DNA from: G963674955 sp963674955
GTDB taxonomy: Bacteria; Desulfobacterota; Desulfovibrionia; Desulfovibrionales; Desulfovibrionaceae
NCBI GenBank assembly: GCA_963674955.2
Contig: CAXXKR010000004.1
Coordinates: 744,001 to 808,000 of the forward strand
Reading direction: 5' to 3'
Length of the DNA stretch: 64,000 nucleotides
In this document: one piece after another, positions 26,160 through 35,350 of the stretch
Numbering within the stretch: position 1 is the first letter of the stretch
Layout of the letters: the number at the start of each line of letters is the position of its first letter
Program-made: the position numbers and the translations under genes
The notes under the pieces: model-generated
Database searches by the model: none
The model's input: only the letters and a program-made list of their open reading frames with translations
Told to the model about the DNA's origin: nothing

Positions 26160-26881
26160 CCAGCACATCCGTATTAGAACTCAAAGGCATTTCCTTTTCC
26201 TATCCCCAGGGCAAACAGGTCCTGGACAATCTAGATTTTTCCCTTTTCAAAGGCGAAAAAGTCGGCCTCATGGGACCAAACGGAAGCGGCAAAACCACCC
26301 TCCTGCACCTCATGATGGGGCTGATTAAGCCGGAAAAAGGCCACATCCTCATAAACGGCAACAAGATGGACGGCAGCAAAAGCTTCGAGCAGGAACGGCT
26401 CAAGATCGGATTCCTGTTCCAGCATGCCGACGACCAGCTCTTCTGCCCTTCCGTGCTGGAGGACGTGGCTTTCGGCCCCCTCAACCAGGGACTCGAAAAG
26501 AAAGAGGCCCTGGCCATAGCCAGAAAGACCCTTGAAGAACTGGGGCTTGCCGGTTTCGAAAACCGCGTGCCCTACCGCCTTTCCGGCGGAGAAAAAAAAC
26601 TGGTGGCCCTGGCCACCATCCTGGCCATGCGCCCGGAAATGCTCCTGCTGGACGAACCGACCACCGGTCTGGACCAAAAAACCAAAGACAAAATCATTAC
26701 CGTACTCAACGACCTGGACATCCCCTTCGTGGTCGTATCCCACGAAATGGACTTTCTCCTGGCCACCACCAACAAGCTTCTGGGGCTTGAACACGGCAGG
26801 ATCATGGAAGACGGCTACGACATTCACGAACACGCCCACGCCCATCCGCTGGGCAGCCATCCCCACGTTCACAGAAGCTAA
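26156..26881 (+). CDS. ECF transporter ATPase (CbiO family) with histidine-rich tail
   Basis: This 241-residue ATPase has Walker A GPNGSGKTT, Q-loop FQHADDQLF typical of CbiO, signature RLSGGEKK, Walker B LLLDEPTTGLD and the switch His. The last 20 residues are unusually His-rich (EHAHAHPLGSHPHVH), which suggests binding of Ni2+, Co2+ or Zn2+. A longer upstream reading exists but is inside cbiQ; the ATGA overlap marks the proper start. Nickel or cobalt uptake is the best guess. Confidence 0.88.
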   Translation: MTSTSVLELKGISFSYPQGKQVLDNLDFSLFKGEKVGLMGPNGSGKTTLLHLMMGLIKPEKGHILINGNKMDGSKSFEQERLKIGFLFQHADDQLFCPSVLEDVAFGPLNQGLEKKEALAIARKTLEELGLAGFENRVPYRLSGGEKKLVALATILAMRPEMLLLDEPTTGLDQKTKDKIITVLNDLDIPFVVVSHEMDFLLATTNKLLGLEHGRIMEDGYDIHEHAHAHPLGSHPHVHRS

Positions 26882-26970
26882 GACCCGACTTTTTTTCGCC
26901 CAGCCTCTTGGCAAGAGCCCAAAAATGGCTAAATTAAGTGACGGCCTTTTTTCAGAAACTCAGGATAGCA

Positions 26971-28371
26971 ATGCCCGCCAACTTTTCAGAAGCGAACATG
27001 ACCCTGCATCCATACAGGACCATCTGGCACCTTTCGTGGCCCCAGGTCCTGATGATGGTCTTCCACTTTCTCATCGGATTCGTGGATGTCTGGGTCGCCG
27101 GACAGATCAACAAGGAAGTGCAGGCCTCCCTGGGCGTCATAACCCAGTCCCTGTTCTTCTTTCTCATCGTGGCCGTGGCTGTGGCCAACGGCAGCGTGGC
27201 CGCCATCAGCCAATCCATGGGCGCGGGCCTGCACGACAGGGTGCGCAGATACGTGGGCCTGTGCCTGAAGATCGCCCTTGTCCTGGGCGCGGTCTTCACT
27301 ATGGTGGGACTGCCGCTGAAAGACCTTCTTCTAAGCGCCCTTCAGATACCGGACCCCATGCTCCCGGTAACCGGATACTTTCTTGAAATATATCTCTATG
27401 TCCTGCCGACCTACTATCTGCTGATCATTTCCAACGCCATTTTCAGGGCCAGAAAACAGGTCTTGATTCCCCTGTACAGCATGACCCTGGTTACCATACT
27501 GAACACATTTCTGGATATGGGCCTTGGCCTCGGCCTATGGGGAATGCCGAACCTCGGCTACAAGGGGCTGGCCTGGGCCACATTCTCGGCAATCTCCCTG
27601 GGCGCGCTGTTCAACTTTTTGATGCTCAGATGCACCGGACTGCTCAGTAGAAAAAGCTTTCCTCCCTGGCGCTGGACCAAACGCGCCCTGCCCTATTTAT
27701 ACAAGGTGGCCTGGCCCGCCGGGATGATGCAGACCGTCTGGCACGCCGGATATCTCGTGCTCTACGCCCTAACCGCCAGCCTGCCCATCGACAGCGTCAC
27801 GGCCCTGGCCGGCATGTCCGTGGGCATTCGCATCGAATCCATTCTCTTTCTCCCGGCCTTCGCCTTCAACTTCACGTCCGGGATCATCGTGGGTCACTAT
27901 CTCGGAGCCGGGCAGCCGGAACTGGCCAAAAAATTCGGCTTCCGCATCCTGGGAATCGCCCTTGTCTTCGTCCTCATCATGGCCATTGGTCTCTGGCAAG
28001 TCATGGAACCCGTGGTGGCCTTTCTGACGCCTGAACCGGCGGTCAACGCAGAGGCCCTCAACTATCTCCTCTACAACATGATCGCCATCCCCTTCACCCT
28101 GATCACCTTCGTCATCTCGGGGGCCTTCAACGGAGCCGGGGCCACCATCTACAACCTGATAATAATGGGCGCGGTGGTCTGGTTCCTGCGCCTTCCCCTG
28201 GCTTACATACTGGGCCATGTGGTCATGGGCGAGGCGACAGGCATATGGATATCCATGCTCGCCTCCCAGTTCGTGCAGGCCGGATTCGCCCTGTACGCCT
28301 TCAAGTTCAAGAACTGGCAACGTTTCAGCATGATCAAAAGAAAAAGGAATGGCAATGCTTCCACCGTTTGA
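26971..28371 (+). CDS. MATE-family efflux transporter
   Basis: This 466-residue inner membrane protein has about twelve transmembrane helices in two homologous halves, typical of Na+- or H+-driven multidrug and toxin exporters. Early residues WPQVLMMVFHFLIGFVDVWVAG and later FNGAGATIYNL match MATE repeats. ATG 26971 has AGGA at five bases; an earlier GTG at 26938 would add 11 residues and lacks a site. Its end overlaps the next gene. Confidence 0.88.
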   Translation: MPANFSEANMTLHPYRTIWHLSWPQVLMMVFHFLIGFVDVWVAGQINKEVQASLGVITQSLFFFLIVAVAVANGSVAAISQSMGAGLHDRVRRYVGLCLKIALVLGAVFTMVGLPLKDLLLSALQIPDPMLPVTGYFLEIYLYVLPTYYLLIISNAIFRARKQVLIPLYSMTLVTILNTFLDMGLGLGLWGMPNLGYKGLAWATFSAISLGALFNFLMLRCTGLLSRKSFPPWRWTKRALPYLYKVAWPAGMMQTVWHAGYLVLYALTASLPIDSVTALAGMSVGIRIESILFLPAFAFNFTSGIIVGHYLGAGQPELAKKFGFRILGIALVFVLIMAIGLWQVMEPVVAFLTPEPAVNAEALNYLLYNMIAIPFTLITFVISGAFNGAGATIYNLIIMGAVVWFLRLPLAYILGHVVMGEATGIWISMLASQFVQAGFALYAFKFKNWQRFSMIKRKRNGNASTV

Positions 28372-29233
28372 GCCCGTTAACATTGAAAAAATAAATGAAT
28401 ATAATGAGATACTGGCATCCTGTCCGCAGCTCATGACCTCGGACTACGCATTCGCCAACATCTGGGGCTGGTGCGAACACTACGGCCTTGAATGGACCTT
28501 CGCCAACGGCCTGGCCTGGATCAGGCAGACCGTACCTGAAACCATATACTGGGCGCCCATTGGCCCCTGGGACAGATACCAGTGGACCGATTGCGCCATG
28601 ATGCGCGAGGCCGGACGCTTCACCCGCGTGCCTGAATACCTGAAGGCCGTCTGGGAAAGGAAGTACGGCGAGTCAATGGAAATGAAGGAATGCCGGGAAC
28701 ACTGGGACTACATCTATTCCGTGCAGGAACTTTCCGAACTCAAGGGCAACAAGTTCCACAAGAAAAAGAACCTCCTCAACCAATTCAGGAAGAAATACGT
28801 ATTCGAATACAACAGGATGCAGGAGGACTGCGTGGAGGAGGTCCTGGAAATGCAGGCCGAGTGGCACAAATGGTACGAGGACAACGCCCCGTCGGATGCC
28901 CTCATCGCCGAAAACACGGCCATCACCAGGGTGCTCAAGGAGTATGACCGCATTTCCGGGCTCATGGGCGCGGCCATCCGCATCGACAACAAGGTTGTGG
29001 CCTATACCATCGCCGAGCCGGTGGGCGATTCACTGGTCATCCATTTTGAAAAGGGCAACACCATGTTCAAGGGCGTGTACCAGGCCATCAACCAGATGTT
29101 CCTCCAGGACGCAGGCGCTGACTACCAATACGTCAACCGCGAACAGGACCTGGGCGATCCCGGCCTCAGAAAGGCCAAGCTGTCATACAATCCGGTGATG
29201 ATGCTCAAGAAATACGAGGCGGTCCTGAAATAA
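28355..29233 (+). CDS. DUF2156 / phosphatidylglycerol lysyltransferase C-terminal-like protein
   Basis: The 292-residue soluble protein belongs to the DUF2156 group of tandem GNAT-fold enzymes (KGNKFHKKKNLLNQFRKKY, VIHFEKGNTMFKGVYQAINQMF, YVNREQDLGDPGLRKAKLSYNP). Full-length MprF relatives transfer lysine or alanine to lipids; this stand-alone form lacks the membrane flippase and its acceptor is not known. It overlaps the MATE gene by 17 bases and is coupled to the next gene by TAATG. Confidence 0.82.
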   Translation: MLPPFEPVNIEKINEYNEILASCPQLMTSDYAFANIWGWCEHYGLEWTFANGLAWIRQTVPETIYWAPIGPWDRYQWTDCAMMREAGRFTRVPEYLKAVWERKYGESMEMKECREHWDYIYSVQELSELKGNKFHKKKNLLNQFRKKYVFEYNRMQEDCVEEVLEMQAEWHKWYEDNAPSDALIAENTAITRVLKEYDRISGLMGAAIRIDNKVVAYTIAEPVGDSLVIHFEKGNTMFKGVYQAINQMFLQDAGADYQYVNREQDLGDPGLRKAKLSYNPVMMLKKYEAVLK

Positions 29234-30516
29234 TGGCCCACCGTCCCAGATGCCTGGTCCTGGGCCTGGACGGACTGCCCCTGGAACTGGCCCGGACCCT
29301 TGGCAGAAATCTTCCCAACATCGGCAGGCTGGCCTTGAGCGGACACGCTACCGCCATTCGCGCGGAACTGCCCGAACTTTCGCCTGTCAACTGGACCTCG
29401 TTTTTCACAGCGGCCGATCCGGGCGAGCACGGCATCTACGGTTTCGTGCGCATCAATCCATCCACATACGAACTGGGCATCGCGGATTTCAGCCATGTCC
29501 AGGCCCCGACAATATTCGACAGGCTGGGCCAAAAGGGGCTTGTGTCGCGAATCGTGAACCTGCCCAATACCTACCCGGCCCGGCCCATCAAGGGCATGCT
29601 CATATCGGGCTTTGTGGCCGAGAAGCTGGAGCAGGCCGTATTCCCGCCTTTCCTGGCCGGACAACTGGCGACAGCCGATTACCTGCTTGAAGCGGACACC
29701 AACAAGGGAGCCGACGACCCGGACTATCTCCTGTCCCAACTGCGCAAGACACTGCGCTCCCGGCTGACGGCCCTTGATCTGCTCTGGCCCGACCTGGACT
29801 GGGACCTCTTCGTCATGGTCTTCACCGAGACCGACCGGCTCTTCCATTTTCTGCTCCCGGCCGTGACCAACGAAAAGCACCGGCTGCACTCGGCCTGCAT
29901 GGAACTCATGGGCCAGTGGGACTTGGCGATAGGTAAAGTGCTGGAGCGCTTCGACGCCCTGCCCGAACCAAAACGGCTCATCTCCCTGGCGGACCACGGG
30001 TTCACGGAACTGATAATCGAGGCGGACCTGAACCGCTGGCTTGAGGAACAGGGGATTTTGCATTTCACCTCCCCGCCCGGACATCTTCTGGACGCCACAA
30101 CGATCAGCCCGGAAGCCTCGGCCCTGGCCCTGGACCCCGGACGCATCTACCTGCATACCAAAAAACGCTTTTCACGCGGAAGGCTCGGTGAACCAGAAGC
30201 CTCAGCCCTGGAGAACAGGTTGCGCGAAGCGTTGCTCAACTTGACCTGGAACGGTCAGCGGGTAATTGAAGAGGTGCATGTCGGCCGGGAACTTTATTCC
30301 GGATCCCGGGTTTCCTTTGCGCCGGATCTGGTCTGCGTGCCCGGAAAAGGATTCGACCTCAAGGCCAAGTTCGGGCAAAAAGAGGTCTTCGGCATGCATG
30401 GCCGTTTCGGAACGCATACGGCCGACGGCGCCTTTTTTTACGACTCCCACGGCGCAAGGCCGGACAGGGTGCGGGATGTTGGCCTGATGGTTCTTGAACA
30501 TTTCGGGATTGTATAA
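29233..30516 (+). CDS. Alkaline-phosphatase-fold phosphodiesterase/nucleotide pyrophosphatase-like protein
   Basis: The 427-residue protein fits the type I phosphodiesterase / AP-superfamily group: LVLGLDGLPLE near the N-terminus with metal-binding Asp, NWTSFFTAADPGEHGIYGF around the nucleophile (Ser/Thr), and SLADHGFTE with the second Asp-His pair. No signal peptide is seen, so it is probably cytoplasmic. It begins at the last base of the preceding stop and ends in the same way before the helicase gene. Substrate unknown. Confidence 0.82.
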   Translation: MAHRPRCLVLGLDGLPLELARTLGRNLPNIGRLALSGHATAIRAELPELSPVNWTSFFTAADPGEHGIYGFVRINPSTYELGIADFSHVQAPTIFDRLGQKGLVSRIVNLPNTYPARPIKGMLISGFVAEKLEQAVFPPFLAGQLATADYLLEADTNKGADDPDYLLSQLRKTLRSRLTALDLLWPDLDWDLFVMVFTETDRLFHFLLPAVTNEKHRLHSACMELMGQWDLAIGKVLERFDALPEPKRLISLADHGFTELIIEADLNRWLEEQGILHFTSPPGHLLDATTISPEASALALDPGRIYLHTKKRFSRGRLGEPEASALENRLREALLNLTWNGQRVIEEVHVGRELYSGSRVSFAPDLVCVPGKGFDLKAKFGQKEVFGMHGRFGTHTADGAFFYDSHGARPDRVRDVGLMVLEHFGIV

Positions 30517-32636
30517 TGAGCATCGACTTCGACAAGGAACTGAATCCGGCCCAGCGCGAGGCCGCCCTGCACTCTTCGGGTCCGGTGCTGGTCATAGCCG
30601 GAGCGGGCAGCGGAAAGACCCGGACCATCGTCTACAGGCTGGCCCACCTCGCGGAACAGGGAATCCCACCGGAAAACATCCTGCTCCTGACCTTCACGCG
30701 CAAGGCCTCCCAGGAAATGCTTATCCGGGCCGGGCAGATTCTGGACCGCCCCCTGGCCGGAGCGGGTGGCGGAACATTCCATTCCTTCGCCTACTCGATC
30801 CTCAGGCGCAACGCCCAGGCACTTGGCTTCGACAACGGCTTCACCCTCATGGACAGGGCCGACTCCGAAGGACTGATCAAGGAGGTCAAGGACAATCTGG
30901 CCCTGGGCAAAGGCGACAAGTCCTATCCCAAAAAAAGCACCCTTACGGACCTGATAACTAAATCAAGAAACAAGGAAGTGGGACTGGAAACCATACTGGA
31001 CAGGGAAGCCTTTCATCTGGCCCCCTATCTGGAAGACCTGACGAAAATTTCCAGCGAATACGAAAAAATCAAAATGGCCCACGGCCTGGCCGACTACGAC
31101 GACCTGCTCTTTCACCTGGACAGGCTGCTGGCCACGCGAGAAGACTTGCGCCAGGAGCTTCGCCGCAGGTTCAAATACATCATGGTGGACGAATTCCAGG
31201 ACACCAACCTCGTGCAGGCGCGCATAGTCCGCCATCTGGCAGGCGAGGACGGAAACATCATGGCCGTGGGCGACGATGCACAGTCCATCTACGGTTTCCG
31301 AGGGGCCAATGTGGAAAACATCCTCAAGTTCCCGGAGACCTTCAAGAACACCAAAATAATCCGCCTTGAGCAAAACTACCGCAGCGTCCAGCCCATCCTG
31401 GACCTGACCAACAACATCCTGGCCAACGCCCTGAATAAGTTCGACAAGAAGCTTTTCTCGGACCGCAAGGAAGGCCCCATGCCCCGCGTGGTCCACTCCT
31501 TGAGCGACCGCACCCAGGCCACCCTGGTGGTCAACCGGATACTGGAACTGAAAAAGGACTACCCGCTGCACGAGATCGCCGTGCTTTTCAGGGCTGGCTA
31601 CCACTCCTACGCCCTGGAAGTGGCGCTGGGGCAAATCGGCATCGACTACAAAAAGTACGGCGGCCTGCGCTTTCACGAGGCGGCGCACATCAAGGACGCC
31701 TTGGCCTATCTGCGGCTGGCCCTGAACCCCTCCGACCTGGTGGCCTGGCAACGCGCCTTGGGCCACATCAAGGGCGTCGGTCCCAAGACCACCGCCAGAA
31801 TCGTGAACGCCAGATTGGGCGGCGACGACAGCGTATTGGGTAAAATGAAGAAGAAGTATCCCGCCCTGGAGACCCTTCTCCTCCAGCTGGACACGATAAA
31901 GAGCTGCGCCACGCCGGGAGCGGCCCTTGCCCAGGCCGTGACCTTTTATACGCCCATCATGATGGAGCGCTATCCGGACGACTATCCCAAGCGCGAGGCC
32001 GGGCTTGAGCAATTGGCCCAGATCGCCACCAATTACCAGAACCTGGACTCCTTTCTGGCCGACCTCTGCATAGACGGCGACCAAGAGGAGGCCGCACGCA
32101 GGGAAGACACCCTTGTGCTTTCCACGGCCCACTCGGCCAAGGGGCTGGAATGGAAGGCGGTGATAATCATCGATCTGGTGGAGGACCGCTTCCCCTCCAA
32201 GAAGTCCCTGGCCAAGCCGGAAGACCTGGAAGAGGAACGACGGCTCATGTACGTGGCCTGCACCCGGGCCAAGGATTCGCTGACCATGTTCGTGCCCGCC
32301 ACCATCTACAACCGCTACAACGGCATGTCCGAGCCGACCATGCCCAGCCCGTTCATCCGCGAGCTGCCGGAGTCATGCTTCGAGTCCTGGCACGAATCAT
32401 ATTCCGGCGGAACAGAGTGCAGAAAACCAAGAGAGTCTTCCGAAGAATCAATTGATTCAACCCGGAGCGACGGAACCGGCAAGGCAAAGTCCGAACCTGA
32501 AAAACTCGGTTTCTGCAGACACAGGATTTTCGGCAAGGGCAAGATCATCGCCGCCATCCCGCCGGACAAATACAGGGTCAATTTCCCCGGCTTCGGCCTG
32601 AAGGTCATCATTGGCGACTACCTGGAAAAGCTGTAG
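30516..32636 (+). CDS. UvrD/Rep-family DNA helicase
   Basis: This 706-residue SF1A helicase has the Q motif (LNPAQREAA), Walker A GAGSGKTRT (about residues 25-33), VDEFQDTN, GDDAQSIYGFRGA, LEQNYRS, TAHSAKGLEWKAV and VACTRAKDSL. The C-terminal tail is Ser/Glu-rich, then ends in a small beta domain (RIFGKGKII..GDYLEKL) like the polymerase-binding tail of PcrA/UvrD. It unwinds DNA 3'-5' in repair or replication restart. It closes a four-gene overlapping run. Confidence 0.93.
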   Translation: MSIDFDKELNPAQREAALHSSGPVLVIAGAGSGKTRTIVYRLAHLAEQGIPPENILLLTFTRKASQEMLIRAGQILDRPLAGAGGGTFHSFAYSILRRNAQALGFDNGFTLMDRADSEGLIKEVKDNLALGKGDKSYPKKSTLTDLITKSRNKEVGLETILDREAFHLAPYLEDLTKISSEYEKIKMAHGLADYDDLLFHLDRLLATREDLRQELRRRFKYIMVDEFQDTNLVQARIVRHLAGEDGNIMAVGDDAQSIYGFRGANVENILKFPETFKNTKIIRLEQNYRSVQPILDLTNNILANALNKFDKKLFSDRKEGPMPRVVHSLSDRTQATLVVNRILELKKDYPLHEIAVLFRAGYHSYALEVALGQIGIDYKKYGGLRFHEAAHIKDALAYLRLALNPSDLVAWQRALGHIKGVGPKTTARIVNARLGGDDSVLGKMKKKYPALETLLLQLDTIKSCATPGAALAQAVTFYTPIMMERYPDDYPKREAGLEQLAQIATNYQNLDSFLADLCIDGDQEEAARREDTLVLSTAHSAKGLEWKAVIIIDLVEDRFPSKKSLAKPEDLEEERRLMYVACTRAKDSLTMFVPATIYNRYNGMSEPTMPSPFIRELPESCFESWHESYSGGTECRKPRESSEESIDSTRSDGTGKAKSEPEKLGFCRHRIFGKGKIIAAIPPDKYRVNFPGFGLKVIIGDYLEKL

Positions 32637-32706
32637 CCCAGACAGGGCTGACTTTGGCAAGACTCGTTGATAATATTCAAACCGAATAAACCAGACGGGG
32701 ATGCTC

Positions 32707-33660
32707 ATGACCCTTGATTCCGAAGACAAATTCCTGGAACTCATAGACCGCCATTTTCCAGTGGCGGAAAAGGGACTGCCTGGACGCGGTGACGACTGCG
32801 TGCAAATCGCAGGAGGCGACCTCTGCGTGACCGCGGACCTGTTTCTGGAAGACCGCCACTTCAGGCGTTCCTATTTCTCCCCTGCGGACATCGGCCACAA
32901 GGGGCTGGCCGTGAATATCAGCGACATCGCGGCCTGCGGCGGAGAGCCTGTCGGCTTTGTCCTCTCCCTGATGATCCCCGACGGATTGCCGGATGCCTTT
33001 TGGAACGAATTCTTTTCCGGCATGGCCGAACTGGCCCAAAGGCATTCCCTCCCGCTTCTGGGCGGCGACCTCAGCGCTGCCGATTCCCTGGGCCTGAACG
33101 TGACCATCTGGGGCCGTCCCGGTCCATCGGGCCGATTCATGGCCCGTGGCGGGTGCCGACCGGGAGACAGCCTTTTCGTCTGCGGCGACATGGGCCTAGC
33201 CAGGGGCGGACTGCTGGCCCTGGAAAAAATAGGTGAAGAAGCCAAGACAAAATACCCCACGGCGACCGCCGCCCATCTGCGGCCCATCCCACGAGTCAGG
33301 GAAGGACTGATCATCGCCGGAACCAGGGCCAAGGGACTGATGGACCTTTCCGACGGCCTGGCCAGGGACTTGCCCCGATTCCTTGGCCCGGACATGGGCT
33401 GCGATCTGGATATCGCTGAGAGCATGGCCCATTTCGAGCTCATTTCACTAGCCAAAGACATGAAACTGTACCCTGTGGAAATGATGATCCTTGGCGGCGA
33501 GGATTACGCCCTGCTGGGGGCCTGCTCTCCAGGCGACCTGCGCGATCTCCAGGCCAGAATTCCCGGCCTGCGGGCAATAGGCTCGGTCACGGACAAACCC
33601 GGAACAAGGCTCAACAACAAGATTTTCAAACACGCCGGTTTCGACCATTTCTCCAAATGA
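32707..33660 (+). CDS. thiL: Thiamine-monophosphate kinase
   Basis: ThiL phosphorylates thiamine monophosphate to the active cofactor. The 317-residue protein has GRGDDCVQI, VTADLFLEDRHFR, the GHKGLAVNISDIAACGGEP block, and LMDLSDGLARDL plus GGEDYALL near the end. These are the AIR-synthase-fold magnesium and ATP sites. ATG 32707 has GGGG at six bases and is preferred over ATG 32701. Confidence 0.92.
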   Translation: MTLDSEDKFLELIDRHFPVAEKGLPGRGDDCVQIAGGDLCVTADLFLEDRHFRRSYFSPADIGHKGLAVNISDIAACGGEPVGFVLSLMIPDGLPDAFWNEFFSGMAELAQRHSLPLLGGDLSAADSLGLNVTIWGRPGPSGRFMARGGCRPGDSLFVCGDMGLARGGLLALEKIGEEAKTKYPTATAAHLRPIPRVREGLIIAGTRAKGLMDLSDGLARDLPRFLGPDMGCDLDIAESMAHFELISLAKDMKLYPVEMMILGGEDYALLGACSPGDLRDLQARIPGLRAIGSVTDKPGTRLNNKIFKHAGFDHFSK

Positions 33661-33668
33661 GGTGACGC

Positions 33669-34073
33669 ATGGATATGGAACTGAAAATCATCGGTATCGT
33701 AAGATCAAGCATCAAGACCAGGGCCGAGGCGCCCAAACAGGAATACGAAGGCGCACCCGCCGTCTGGATCGACATTGATCCCGCTTATTCAGAGGCCATG
33801 TACCGCCTGAAAAAAGGCGAAAAGGCCATGGTCCTGACCTGGCTGCATCAGGCCGACAGGGGTTGCCTGCAGGTCCATCCGCGCGGAAACCCGAAAAACC
33901 CCCTGACCGGGGTCTTCGGAACCCGTTCCCCGGCCCGGCCCAATCCCATCGGTCTGCACGAGGTCACCATCCTGGAAATACAGGACGACCCGCCGCGCCT
34001 GCGCGTGGAGCCGTTGGAGGCCATCGACGGGACTCCGGTGGTGGACATAAAGTCGTATATCGCACCGAGATGA
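33669..34073 (+). CDS. tRNA N6-methyladenosine methyltransferase-like protein (TrmO/YaeB family)
   Basis: This 134-residue beta-barrel SAM enzyme matches the N-terminal module of TrmO, which methylates t6A37 of tRNA-Thr. Family motifs GVFGTRSPARPNPIGLHEV and DGTPVVDIKSY are intact. It is the short form without the C-terminal extension of the Escherichia coli enzyme, a form that is common. It lies 8 bases after thiL with a GAGGTG site. Confidence 0.85.
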   Translation: MDMELKIIGIVRSSIKTRAEAPKQEYEGAPAVWIDIDPAYSEAMYRLKKGEKAMVLTWLHQADRGCLQVHPRGNPKNPLTGVFGTRSPARPNPIGLHEVTILEIQDDPPRLRVEPLEAIDGTPVVDIKSYIAPR

Positions 34074-34104
34074 AAAAAGGCCGCGCCCAAAAGACGCGGC
34101 CCTT
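34073..34104 (-). terminator. Terminator after the ilvC-tail remnant (copy A)
   Basis: A GGCCGCG / CGCGGCC stem is followed on the minus strand by six T. It closely resembles the terminator at 35977-36009 and lies against the trmO stop. Confidence 0.82.
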
Positions 34105-34120
34105 ATCGCTCAAGTTCAAC

Positions 34121-34217
34121 CCGGCTATTTCTTTGGCCGGTTCATCATCTCACGCAGAGCCTTGACCGCCTGTTCGTTCCTATGTTCGCGGTTGATGCGG
34201 CGCATGGATGCCATGCG
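34121..34217 (-). repeat. Second copy of the ilvC 3' end (copy A)
   Basis: By eye, 78 of 97 bases match 36026-36122, the true end of ilvC, with no gap. The similarity continues through the terminator at 34073-34104. A 15-base identical core (GTTGATGCGGCGCAT) lies at 34191-34205 here and 36096-36110 in ilvC. The repeats are in the same orientation, about 1.9 kb apart, and flank rsgA. Confidence 0.9.
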
Positions 34218-34226
34218 TTTTTTCAT
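34125..34226 (-). pseudogene. Remnant of ilvC C-terminus, readable as a 33-residue ORF
   Basis: From ATG 34226 the frame reads MKKRMASMRRINREH... to a TAG at 34125. The last 30 residues align with the IlvC C-terminus (RMAAMRRINSEHKIEQVGKTLREMMSWLKK) with many identities and the same stop position. The first three codons are not from ilvC. It begins 15 bases after the rsgA stop and has no clear ribosome site. It is most simply a leftover of ilvC, though a short peptide could still be made. Confidence 0.8.
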
Positions 34227-34240
34227 ATGCAAGTTGTTAA

Positions 34241-35350
34241 TTACCTTTTCCTTTTTTTCAAATCCTTCACCATCAGGGCAACGTTTTTCCAACGTTCCTT
34301 TTCAACTCGGTTGGCGCTCTTGCTTTGGCGGGCCGAGAGATACTCCATCTCGCGCTTCATCTTCCGATAGCTCTCCAGCCGGTCTGCTTTGAGTTCTCCG
34401 GCTTCAACCGCATGAACAACCGCGCAGCCCGGCTCAATGGTGTGCGTGCAATCGGAAAAGCGGCACATTCCCGCCAATGCCTCTAAGTCGGGAAAAGCGG
34501 TTTCAACTCCGCTGCCATCTTCAAAAAAGGCGATTTCACGGATGCCGGGATTGTCCATGAGCATTCCGCCCTGGGGCATGCGAATCAGCTCTCGCGACGT
34601 GGTGTGGTGGCGTCCTTTGCCCACGCTGTCGCTCACGGCTCCGGTGGCCTGAATGTCGCTTCCGAACAGGATGTTCGCCAACGTTGATTTCCCGGCGCCT
34701 GATGAACCGAGCATGGCAATTGTCCGCCCGACACCAAGATGACCTTCCAATTCGCTCCGCCCACTGCCGTCACATGAAGACGACATTATTATGGGCACGC
34801 CGAAAGCTATGCTCTCAAGCTCTGCGCAGTATAATTCAGGGCTTTCCTGCAAATCGCTTTTGGTCAAGACTATTACAGGCACAAGGCCGCAATTATAGAC
34901 CAGCGTCAGGTAGCGCTCCACTCGTCGGACATTGAAATCCCGATCCAGTCCGCAAACAACAAACACAGTGTCGATGTTCGCGGCGATAGCTTGTTCGCGT
35001 TGCGAATAACCAGTCCGGCTCCCTCGTGAACCGGCTGCGCCGCGCGACAACATGTTTTTTCTGGGGACAACATCCTGGACAACAGTGTCTTTGACCAGCA
35101 CCCAGTCTCCGGTGACGGGATACACGCCGTCTTCGGAATGCAGGAGCTTGCCGGCAGCCGTACACAGCCATTCCATTTCGCCGTCACTCACAAGAAAGCG
35201 ATTGCGCTGCACGCTGATTATGCGTGCGACATTGCCGCCCTTGCCTGCCATTTGCGCCAAGCGGTCGGCAAAGAAATCATCCCAGCCCAGTTGTCTGAGC
35301 GATGTATTGTTAAGAATCATGGCAGTTTGCAATTTATTTTTGTCAGCCAT
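34241..35350 (-). CDS. rsgA: Ribosome small-subunit-dependent GTPase RsgA
   Basis: RsgA is a circularly permuted GTPase that checks and releases factors from the maturing 30S subunit. The 369 residues have an N-terminal OB domain (about 45-125), the G4 motif TKSD before the P-loop GSSGAGKS (about residue 216), the G3 motif DNPG, and a zinc knuckle CRFSDC..H..GC. The permuted order confirms the call. By eye its AT content is higher than neighbouring genes, and it lies between two copies of the ilvC 3' end, so it may be acquired. Confidence 0.92.
   Translation of the reverse strand: MADKNKLQTAMILNNTSLRQLGWDDFFADRLAQMAGKGGNVARIISVQRNRFLVSDGEMEWLCTAAGKLLHSEDGVYPVTGDWVLVKDTVVQDVVPRKNMLSRGAAGSRGSRTGYSQREQAIAANIDTVFVVCGLDRDFNVRRVERYLTLVYNCGLVPVIVLTKSDLQESPELYCAELESIAFGVPIIMSSSCDGSGRSELEGHLGVGRTIAMLGSSGAGKSTLANILFGSDIQATGAVSDSVGKGRHHTTSRELIRMPQGGMLMDNPGIREIAFFEDGSGVETAFPDLEALAGMCRFSDCTHTIEPGCAVVHAVEAGELKADRLESYRKMKREMEYLSARQSKSANRVEKERWKNVALMVKDLKKRKR

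Noticed and set aside
30963..32132. 389-codon open frame antisense to the helicase gene
   Set aside because: Composition mirrors the codon bias of the helicase; no motif.
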